Origin: CAUTVF01 sp963541805
Lineage (GTDB): Bacteria > Pseudomonadota > Alphaproteobacteria > Rs-D84 > CASDRH01
Assembly: GCA_963541805.1 (NCBI GenBank)
Contig: CAUTVF010000049.1
Span: 1 to 7,383, forward strand
Direction: 5' to 3'
DNA: 7,383 bases
A program made the translations under genes and the position numbers. The first letter of the stretch is position 1, and every line of letters begins with the position of its first letter. This document shows positions 1-5,539 of the stretch, in pieces. The notes under the pieces were generated by a model. That model ran no database searches. It was given only the letters and a program-made list of their open reading frames with translations, and was not told the DNA's origin.

Positions 1-972
1 ATTAGAAAATTTAAAAAATTTTGCTCATCAAAATGCTCCGTTGCTTTCTTTAAATCAGATTTATATAAAAAAGAAAGCTCAAAAATTGTCAAAAATAAAA
101 TAATTTCAAAATATGGATCAATTGATAATTATATCTTACAAATAAAGAAAACAAAGCTTGAAAAGCACGGTGATGAAAATTATGTTAATATTGAAAAAGT
201 AAAAGAAACTAAACTAAAAAAATATGGTTCTCCAACTTTTAATAATATCGAAAAAATAAGAAAAACAAAATTCGAAAAATATGGAGATTCTAAATATAAT
301 AATTTAGAAAAATATAAGCAAACTTGTTTGGATTTATATGGTGTTGAAAATCCAAATCAATGTGAATCAATTAAAGAAAAATTGAGACAAACAAATCTTA
401 AAAAATATGGTGTTGATAATGCTTCAAAAAGCCCAGAAATAATTGAAAAAATTATTAAAACAAATAACGAAAAATATGGCGCTAATTCAGCACTTCAAAC
501 ACCAAGTGGAAAAGCAACTTTAAAGCAAATTTTAGCTTCCGAAGCTGTCAAGAAAAAAGTATATGAAACTCATAAAAGAAATAATTCCTTTCATACTTCT
601 AAACCCGAAACAAAACTTTTAAAAATCCTACAAAATAAATTTGGTATGTCGGATATTGAATATCAATATAGAAGTCCCAAATATCCATATAATTGTGATT
701 TCTATATTAAGTCTTTAGACTTATATATAGAATTACAAGGATCCTGGACACACGGGAAAGCTCCTTATGATTCTAAAAATCAGGATCATATTAAAAAATT
801 ACAAGAATGGCAAGAAAAAGCGCAAACATCACGATTTTATCGCAACGCGATAGATGTGTGGACTCGTGCAGATGTTGAAAAACGAAAAATGGCTAAGGAA
901 AACGGAGTTAAACTCATAGAAGTATTTGATTCCGAATTTTTTAGTGAAATTGAATTTTTATTTAAAAGTTAG
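1..972 (+). CDS. Vsr-like homing endonuclease with YG-repeat array, copy 1 (5' truncated by window edge)
   Basis: The frame is open from the first base to the TAG at 970-972, so the real start lies upstream. The first visible residues (KFKKFCSSKC) match the second half of the Cys knuckle of the copies at 977 and 4043; only the first zinc finger and half of the knuckle should be missing. About seven units with a KYG/LYG core follow (about bases 100-540). The C-terminal nuclease shows Glu (607-609, SKPE), Asp (697-699, CDFYI), His (751-753, WTHG) and Asp (871-873), with spacings of 30, 18 and 40 residues. That E-D-H-D order fits the Vsr-like (EDxHD) homing endonucleases of the PD-(D/E)XK superfamily. 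Inferred role: a free-standing DNA endonuclease that spreads its own gene. The usual V-R-D before the last Asp reads R-A-D, so one conserved Arg is displaced. It ends 4 bases before the next gene. Confidence 0.85.
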   Translation: MRKFKKFCSSKCSVAFFKSDLYKKESSKIVKNKIISKYGSIDNYILQIKKTKLEKHGDENYVNIEKVKETKLKKYGSPTFNNIEKIRKTKFEKYGDSKYNNLEKYKQTCLDLYGVENPNQCESIKEKLRQTNLKKYGVDNASKSPEIIEKIIKTNNEKYGANSALQTPSGKATLKQILASEAVKKKVYETHKRNNSFHTSKPETKLLKILQNKFGMSDIEYQYRSPKYPYNCDFYIKSLDLYIELQGSWTHGKAPYDSKNQDHIKKLQEWQEKAQTSRFYRNAIDVWTRADVEKRKMAKENGVKLIEVFDSEFFSEIEFLFKS

Positions 973-976
973 CAAA

Positions 977-1831
977 ATGATAAAATGTGGAATATGTAAT
1001 CAATTTTTTAAAAAATCAAAACAATTATCGGATCATTTAAAATCACATCATCCAGAAATTTCAAAACTTGAATATCTTATGAATTATCACTTTGATTCCA
1101 AAATAGGCACTTGCCTTAATTGTGGAAAGCAAGTGAAATACATAAGTTTTTCAAAATATAATAAGTATTGTTGTAAAAAATGTAGACAAGAATATGAACA
1201 TAAGCATCCAGAAATGATGCAAGCACTAGAAGCTAAAAAAAGACAAACGTTATTAGATTTATATGGCGTTGAAAATCCAATGGCAATTGAAGGCTCCATT
1301 GAAAAAGTAGCAAATACGAAATTAAAAAGATATGGTGATGCTAATTATAATAATATTGAAAAATGTAAGAAAACAAAGTTTGAAAAATATGGTGATGCAA
1401 ATTATAATAATTTTGATTTAGCAAAGAAAACAAATCTTAAAAAATATGGATGTAAATATACTTTTCAATCTAATTTAATAATGGAGAAAGCTAAACAGAC
1501 CTGTATTGAAAATTATGGTGTTGAAAATCCAATGCAGTCTAATTTAATTAAAGAAAAATTAAAACAATCAAATCTTGAAAAATATGGAGTCGAATGTGTT
1601 TTACAATCTGATTTAATTAAGGAAAAATCAAAGAAAACAAATTTAGAAAAATACGGATATGAATATGTTCTACAATCCGATATTATAAAAGAAAAATCAA
1701 AGAAAACTAATTTAAAAAAATATGGTGTTGAATATGCTTCACAATCTGATATTATTAAGGAAAAAATAAAACAAACTAATTTGGATTTATATGGTGTAAA
1801 ATATGCGTTTCAATCTGATTTAATAAAATAA
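977..1831 (+). CDS. N-terminal DNA-binding fragment of copy 2 (zinc modules plus YG repeats, no nuclease)
   Basis: This is the 284-residue product expected if the TAA at 1829 is obeyed. The ATG at 977 is chosen because the C2H2 finger then starts at residue 4, exactly as in the genes at 4043 and 5540; the ATG at 926 would add 17 residues coded inside the preceding gene. The fragment has the finger, the Cys knuckle and about nine YG units but no catalytic residues, so it could bind DNA without cutting it. No Shine-Dalgarno sequence is visible, and the start lies 4 bases after the stop of copy 1, so translation probably depends on coupling. Whether it is a functional binding protein or a dead stub cannot be told. 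Confidence 0.55.
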   Translation: MIKCGICNQFFKKSKQLSDHLKSHHPEISKLEYLMNYHFDSKIGTCLNCGKQVKYISFSKYNKYCCKKCRQEYEHKHPEMMQALEAKKRQTLLDLYGVENPMAIEGSIEKVANTKLKRYGDANYNNIEKCKKTKFEKYGDANYNNFDLAKKTNLKKYGCKYTFQSNLIMEKAKQTCIENYGVENPMQSNLIKEKLKQSNLEKYGVECVLQSDLIKEKSKKTNLEKYGYEYVLQSDIIKEKSKKTNLKKYGVEYASQSDIIKEKIKQTNLDLYGVKYAFQSDLIK

Positions 1832-1972
1832 AACTCAAAACAAACGTGCATTGAAAAATATGTAGTTGAATATTCTTTTCAATCTGAAAATAATAAACAA
1901 AAAGCAAAAGAAACAAATCTTAAAAAATATGGAGCTAAACATTATTTACAATCCGAAACATATAAAAAAGAA

Positions 1973-2419
1973 TTGCCAAAAATTTTAGAAAAAAGTTATA
2001 ATACTAAAAAACAAAATCATACTTTTAATGAATCAAAACCAGAATTAAAACTTTTAAAATTACTTCAACAAAGATTCGGAGTTTCTGATATTGAGTATCA
2101 ATACAGAAGTGATTTATACCCATATAATTGTGATTTCTATGTGAAATCTTTAGATTTATATATAGAACTTCAGGGATCTTGGACGCACGGAAAAGAACCA
2201 TATAGTCCAGAAAATCCAGAGCATATTAAAACTGTCGAATTATGGAAATCAAAAAATACGAAGTTCTATAATAATGCCATAAATGTTTGGACTGTGCGAG
2301 ATCCTCTCAAGAGAAAAATAGCAAAAGATGCCAATTTAAACTATATAGAAGTGTTTGATTCCAAAACATTTAAAGAATTAGATTTTATATTTAAGGATTT
2401 AAATCTTAATAACCAATAA
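1973..2419 (+). CDS. C-terminal Vsr-like nuclease fragment of copy 2
   Basis: This holds the nuclease half of the interrupted gene. The first start-like codon is TTG at 1973; there is no in-frame ATG and only an A-rich stretch with one G before it, so independent translation is doubtful. The 148-residue fragment has Glu24, Asp54, His72 and Asp110, with the same 30 and 18 residue spacings as the other copies, plus the WTVRDPLKRK helix and the LNYIEVF strand typical of this group. Intact catalytic residues suggest that the stop is recent or that the domain is still made somehow, by readthrough or reinitiation. The alternative is that it is simply untranslated pseudogene sequence. Confidence 0.4.
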   Translation: MPKILEKSYNTKKQNHTFNESKPELKLLKLLQQRFGVSDIEYQYRSDLYPYNCDFYVKSLDLYIELQGSWTHGKEPYSPENPEHIKTVELWKSKNTKFYNNAINVWTVRDPLKRKIAKDANLNYIEVFDSKTFKELDFIFKDLNLNNQ

Positions 2420-2426
2420 AACATAC

Positions 2427-2477
2427 TTAAAAATTACTTATTTTTAGAAAAATTATTAAAAATTATGTATTTTTGAA
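2427..2477 (+). repeat. Two imperfect AT-rich direct repeats upstream of the capsid gene
   Basis: TTAAAAATTACTTATTTTT at 2427-2445 recurs as TTAAAAATTATGTATTTTT at 2456-2474, differing at two bases; both are followed closely by GAA. Each copy is nearly palindromic (A-run to T-run). They lie between the end of copy 2 and the late promoter. They could be a protein-binding site or weak terminators, or may reflect base composition alone. Confidence 0.35.
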
Positions 2478-2502
2478 TTCATTTTAATAAATAATACAGT
2501 AT

Positions 2503-2524
2503 AAGGAAATTTAAGATTTCTTTT
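2503..2524 (+). terminator. Weak hairpin upstream of the late promoter
   Basis: AAGGAAAT (2503-2510) can pair with ATTTCTTT (2516-2523) around a 5-base loop, with one G-T pair, followed by only one further T before ATATAAA. It could slow or end transcription coming from the endonuclease genes, just before the capsid gene's own promoter. The stem is weak and the T tract is short. Confidence 0.2.
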
Positions 2525-2525
2525 A

Positions 2526-2533
2526 TATAAATA
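2526..2533 (+). promoter_or_regulatory. T4-type late promoter for the capsid gene
   Basis: TATAAATA is an exact match to the T4 late promoter octamer, which is read by host RNA polymerase carrying the phage late sigma factor (gp55 type). The start of transcription would be near 2539, giving a leader of about 24 bases that includes the ribosome site. I saw no other exact + strand copy in the window, and the gene behind it is a late structural gene. In AT-rich DNA chance matches occur, but position and uniqueness support this one. Confidence 0.65.
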
Positions 2534-2548
2534 TTTTAAAAATAAGTC

Positions 2549-2554
2549 AAAGGA
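2549..2554 (+). promoter_or_regulatory. Shine-Dalgarno site of the capsid gene
   Basis: AAAGGA lies 8 bases before the ATG at 2563 and fixes that start. The endonuclease and methyltransferase genes have nothing comparable in front of their starts. Confidence 0.7.
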
Positions 2555-2562
2555 ATTCAAAA

Positions 2563-3942
2563 ATGGCTACATTAACTCTAAATGAAAAAGTAGAGCAGAC
2601 ATTAAACGATAAAAAATATGCTCCAATCAAAGACAGCCTAACTACCCTAAATATGAGGATTTTATTGGAAAACACTGCTCTTGCCGCTAAGGGTAAAATG
2701 CAGGGTCTTAACGAGGATGTTGTAAGTGGCGATATTGCACAGTTTACACCAATTCTTATGCCTATCGTCAGACGAGTCTACCCGGCACTTGTTGCGAATC
2801 AGCTGCTTGGTGTTAGTCCCCTATCTATGCCAACAGGATACATATACGCTTTGACCAGGCGCTATACTGGAACTCACGACAAAAAAATCTCCCCAGTTTC
2901 GAAGGGTCAAATCCTTGTTTTCAAGGCCGACTATTCGGGCAATATTGGCGACACAGTAACTGGTGTTGATGCAAGCGGCGGTGCTGCAACTGGTAAAGTT
3001 GTTTTCATTTCTAAAGACAAGAGAAATGTTCTAATTGCTCTTGATGATGCAACTAAACACCTTGTTCCAGATACAAATATCAAAGCAACTTACTCGAACG
3101 AGTCAACTTTCGCAAGAATTCTAAAAGATTATACCGGCCCATATACAACTGCAGATGGTGAAAAACTTTCTACTGATATGGCAGAAGTTGGTTTTAATAT
3201 TGATAAAGTAATGGTTGAGGCAAAAACACGTAAGTTGAAATCAGAATACACTCTTGAGATGTATGATGATTTGATGTCACAGCACGGATTGAATGCCGAA
3301 GAAGAAATTATTTCGTTGATTTCAAACGAGATGCAAATTGAGATCGATCGCGAAGTAATCGCATATACCAACAGCCTTGCAAAGGTCGGAACCGACTCAG
3401 CTAACTGGTTTGGTGCCGGCGCAACTACAATGATTGCAAATACTGTAACTGCTGGCCGAGCTCTTTGGGAAATCGAAGCTTACCGCCTTCTTGCAATGCG
3501 CATTGATCTCGAGTCGAGAGATATTGCAATTCGCAACAAACGCGGCGCTGCGAACGTTCTTTTAGTAAGTCCAAAAGTCGCAACAATGCTAAGCTCATTT
3601 GATAAGTTTGTAATTGCTCCAAAAGACAGCAATATAGGCTACGACTTAAATACCGGTGTTATTGGAACTTACGATGGTAGATACACTGTTGTTGTTGATC
3701 AATATGCTGAGAATGATTATATAACATTGCTATATAAGGGAACTAGTGTCCAAGACTCAATCGGTTGGTTTTGTCCGTATATTCCGCTAAGCATTCAAAA
3801 AGTTGTTAATCAGGATTCCGGTCAACCCGGCATCATCGCAAGAACTCGTTATGGCCTTGTTGCTCATCCTCAGCAGCCGGACGCCTATGCTACTACTTGG
3901 TCTGTTGATTTCAAAGGCACACTCCTCGATAAACTTGCTTAA
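2563..3942 (+). CDS. 23: Major capsid protein, T4 gp23 family
   Basis: This encodes the main shell protein of a T4-like head. Stretches that match my memory of T4 gp23 include GDIAQFTPILMPIVRR (56-71), PTGYIYAL (90-97), EVGFNIDKVMVEAKTRKLK (208-226), the EIDREV-type helix near 260-265, YDGRYTVVVDQYA (370-382), and the WFCPYIPL and RTRYGLVAHP segments near the end. At 459 residues it is shorter than T4 gp23 (about 520). The N-terminus looks like a propeptide: LNE at 49-51 and LLE at 34-36 both fit the (L/I)xE cutting rule of the T4 prohead protease (inference). Residues about 114-175 form an extra, probably beta-rich segment (GDTVTG...ATGKV). The gene has its own late promoter, ribosome site and terminator. 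It is clearly richer in G+C than its neighbours and contains no intron. Confidence 0.95.
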   Translation: MATLTLNEKVEQTLNDKKYAPIKDSLTTLNMRILLENTALAAKGKMQGLNEDVVSGDIAQFTPILMPIVRRVYPALVANQLLGVSPLSMPTGYIYALTRRYTGTHDKKISPVSKGQILVFKADYSGNIGDTVTGVDASGGAATGKVVFISKDKRNVLIALDDATKHLVPDTNIKATYSNESTFARILKDYTGPYTTADGEKLSTDMAEVGFNIDKVMVEAKTRKLKSEYTLEMYDDLMSQHGLNAEEEIISLISNEMQIEIDREVIAYTNSLAKVGTDSANWFGAGATTMIANTVTAGRALWEIEAYRLLAMRIDLESRDIAIRNKRGAANVLLVSPKVATMLSSFDKFVIAPKDSNIGYDLNTGVIGTYDGRYTVVVDQYAENDYITLLYKGTSVQDSIGWFCPYIPLSIQKVVNQDSGQPGIIARTRYGLVAHPQQPDAYATTWSVDFKGTLLDKLA

Positions 3943-3955
3943 TATTTCAATAATT

Positions 3956-3985
3956 AAAATCTCCCTAAAATTAGGGAGATTTTTT
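3956..3985 (+). terminator. Intrinsic terminator after the capsid gene
   Basis: AAAATCTCCCTA (3956-3967) pairs perfectly with TAGGGAGATTTT (3972-3983) around a 4-base loop, and the last stem bases merge into six T residues (3980-3985). It begins 13 bases after the capsid stop codon. It should separate capsid transcription from the endonuclease gene at 4043. Confidence 0.9.
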
Positions 3986-4015
3986 AAACTTTCAAAAAAT
4001 TCAACTTTTTTAATA

Positions 4016-4021
4016 TATAAT
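4016..4021 (+). promoter_or_regulatory. Possible -10 box for the copy 3 endonuclease
   Basis: TATAAT lies 21 bases before the ATG at 4043, downstream of the capsid terminator, where a separate promoter would be needed. No convincing -35 box is seen (TTCAAA at 3991 would leave a 19-base gap). In sequence this AT-rich a chance match is likely. Confidence 0.25.
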
Positions 4022-4042
4022 TAAAATAAAAAAAGTATTTAA

Positions 4043-5386
4043 ATGTTCGAATGTAAAATATGTAATCAAATCTTTGAAAATTCAAGACAATTAATATCTC
4101 ATTTAAAATCACATAATATCGACTATCAATCGTATTTAAAGACTTACGTATACAAACCCTTTCTTTATTACAATATCCAAATAAATCCTGGAACTTGTCC
4201 AATTTGTGGAAACTCAATAAAATTAACTGGATTTAAATTAAAAAAATTTTGTTGTCATAAATGCGCTAATGAATTTATGAAATCTGAAACATTTATTTCT
4301 GAAATTGATAAAAAAAGACGTCAAACTTGTATCGATTTATATGGAGATGAAAATTATAGAAATTCTGAAAAATCAAAAGAAACTAAACTAAAAAAATATG
4401 GAGATTCTAATTATAATAATAGAATCCAAGCAAAACAAACTTGTATTGAATTATACGGTGTCGAAAATCCATTTCAATCTGATTTAGTTAAGCAAAAAAT
4501 TAAGAAAACAAATCTTAAAAAATATGGATTTGAAAGTCATAATCAAAATGAATTAGTAAAAAATAAGGTAAAAGAATCAATATTAAAAAAATTTGGAACT
4601 GAAGTTTATACACAATCTGATGATTATAAGAAAAATAAAAAAATATATTTGGAAAAGAAAAAACAAACTTGTATTGATTTGTACGGTGTTGATAATCCTT
4701 GTAAAAATTTAGCAGTTAAAGCAAAAATGATCGCCACAAATAATGAAAGATATGGAGCTGATTTTGCATCTCAAACTAATATTGTTAAAGAAAAAGCAAT
4801 TCAAACAAATCTTAAAAAATATGGTGCAGATTTTTATAGTCAATCCGAAACATATAAGGAAACATTGCCAGAAATATTGAATAAAACAAAAGATACAAAT
4901 CTTAAAAAATATGGTGCAGATTTTTATAGTCAATCCGAAACATATAAGGAAACGTTGCCAGAAATTCAAAAAAAGATTTATAGAATAAAAAAGAAAAACA
5001 ACTCCTTTAATACATCAAAGCCAGAAATCAAACTTTTAAAAATCTTACAAACTAAATTCGGGACTTCCGATATTGAATACCAATATAGATCCGATTTATA
5101 TCCGTTTGCTTGTGATTTCTACATAAAGTCTTTAGACTTATATATAGAACTTCAAGGATCTTGGACACACGGAAGTGAGCCTTATAATCCGGATTCTAAA
5201 GACCATCAACAAAAACTTAACGAGTGGCAGCAAAAGGCGCAAACATCACAATTTTATCGCAACGCGATAGATGTGTGGACTGTGCGAGATCCGCTAAAGC
5301 GCAAAATTGCAATACAAAATAAGTTAAATTATATAGAAGTTTTTGATTCTGAATTTTTTAGTGAAATTGAATTTTTATTAAATTAA
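4043..5386 (+). CDS. Vsr-like homing endonuclease with YG-repeat array, copy 3 (intact)
   Basis: This is the only complete member of the family here, 447 residues. Order of parts: C2H2 finger (C4, C7, H20, H24); a YQSYLKTY segment; Cys knuckle (C52, C55, C70/C71, C74); about nine units with KYG or LYG cores (residues about 95-300), of the type TNLKKYGADFYSQSETYKE; then the nuclease with E328, D358, E369, H376 and D416. The E-D-H-D set and the IELQGSWTHG and WTVRDP motifs point to the Vsr-like (EDxHD) homing endonucleases, known from phages and split-intein loci; the repeats are probably DNA-reading modules like the NUMODs of other homing enzymes (inference). The last two units are a fresh in-frame duplication (4805-4965). 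No Shine-Dalgarno sequence is seen, only an A-run with AAAAG at 4031-4035. The target is unknown; the neighbouring capsid gene is the obvious candidate. Confidence 0.88.
   Translation: MFECKICNQIFENSRQLISHLKSHNIDYQSYLKTYVYKPFLYYNIQINPGTCPICGNSIKLTGFKLKKFCCHKCANEFMKSETFISEIDKKRRQTCIDLYGDENYRNSEKSKETKLKKYGDSNYNNRIQAKQTCIELYGVENPFQSDLVKQKIKKTNLKKYGFESHNQNELVKNKVKESILKKFGTEVYTQSDDYKKNKKIYLEKKKQTCIDLYGVDNPCKNLAVKAKMIATNNERYGADFASQTNIVKEKAIQTNLKKYGADFYSQSETYKETLPEILNKTKDTNLKKYGADFYSQSETYKETLPEIQKKIYRIKKKNNSFNTSKPEIKLLKILQTKFGTSDIEYQYRSDLYPFACDFYIKSLDLYIELQGSWTHGSEPYNPDSKDHQQKLNEWQQKAQTSQFYRNAIDVWTVRDPLKRKIAIQNKLNYIEVFDSEFFSEIEFLLN
4805..4965 (+). repeat. 71-bp direct duplication inside copy 3
   Basis: Bases 4805-4875 recur at 4895-4965 with one mismatch (A at 4864, G at 4954). 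The period is 90 bases, or 30 codons, so the frame is kept and one complete YG unit is added (YGADFYSQSETYKETLPEI appears twice). The near identity shows a recent event. Confidence 0.95.
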
Positions 5387-5388
5387 TT

Positions 5389-5425
5389 TTTTATTATATA
5401 ATATATAATAAAATATTTTTTTTTT
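5389..5425 (+). terminator. AT-only hairpin with a ten-T tail after copy 3
   Basis: TTTTATTATAT (5389-5399) is an exact inverted match to ATATAATAAAA (5403-5413) with a 3-base loop, and a run of ten T (5416-5425) follows. It begins 3 bases after the stop codon of copy 3. The layout is that of an intrinsic terminator, but the stem has no G-C pair and would be weak. The rest of the gap to 5540 is almost pure A and T with no other clear structure. Confidence 0.4.
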
Positions 5426-5527
5426 AATTTTAAAAATTAATAAATTAACATTTAAATGTAATTTTATTAAATTTTTTATTAACATAATTATATATTTAAA
5501 AATTTAAAATCTTAAACTTTAATCCGA

Positions 5528-5533
5528 TATAAT
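5528..5533 (+). promoter_or_regulatory. Possible -10 box for the methyltransferase gene
   Basis: TATAAT lies 6 bases before the ATG at 5540. If used, transcription would begin at or next to the start codon, giving a leaderless or nearly leaderless message, in line with the missing Shine-Dalgarno site. There is no clear -35 box. Confidence 0.25.
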
Positions 5534-5539
5534 AAGCAT

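Larger units (their letters stand above)
977..2419 (+). pseudogene. Vsr-like homing endonuclease, copy 2, interrupted by an in-frame TAA
   Basis: One reading frame runs from the ATG at 977 to the TAA at 2417-2419 and is broken only by TAA at 1829-1831 (codon 285 of 481). Repeat units on either side have Lys-Glu-Lys at this place, so the stop is most simply a GAA-to-TAA change. The full frame has a C2H2 finger (C4, C7, H20, H24), a Cys knuckle (C46, C49, C65/C66, C69), about eleven YG units and a complete nuclease domain. The unit after the stop has also lost its core Gly (KYV instead of KYG, codon 1862-1864), which fits relaxed selection. Other genes here end in TAG, TAA and TGA, so no stop codon looks reassigned. 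It is either an inactivated gene or one now split in two. No sequencing check is possible from here. Confidence 0.65.

Noticed and set aside
328..972. Copy 1 as a complete gene starting at TTG 328
   Set aside because: The frame stays open to base 1 and the upstream residues continue the YG repeats and Cys knuckle, so the gene is truncated by the window edge and TTG 328 is internal.
926..976. Start of copy 2 at 926
   Set aside because: It would overlap the end of copy 1 and add 17 unrelated residues; the ATG at 977 aligns the zinc finger with the other family members.
1829..1831. TAA reassigned to an amino acid
   Set aside because: Copy 2, the capsid gene and copy 3 end at TAA where homologous protein ends are expected, and TAG and TGA are used as well, so the standard code fits.
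3129..3622. Minus-strand open frames within the capsid gene (3129-3371 and 3425-3622)
   Set aside because: Both lie wholly inside the confident capsid gene, have no ribosome site and show no recognisable protein; they are shadows.
2563..3942. Intron or intein in the capsid gene
   Set aside because: The gp23 reading frame is continuous and collinear, without intein splice motifs or intron-like gaps; the endonucleases are free-standing.
3803..4024. Plus-strand open frame overlapping the capsid gene's end
   Set aside because: It runs through the intrinsic terminator hairpin in another frame and has no start signal or recognisable protein.
4709..4969. Minus-strand frame with Phe/Cys/Ile-rich, membrane-like repeats
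   Set aside because: It is the mirror of the K/N/Y-rich YG repeats of copy 3; its hydrophobic look comes from A-rich codons read backwards.
4310..4975. CRISPR-like or non-coding repeat array
   Set aside because: The repeats are in-frame protein modules of varying sequence, not identical DNA repeats with unique spacers.
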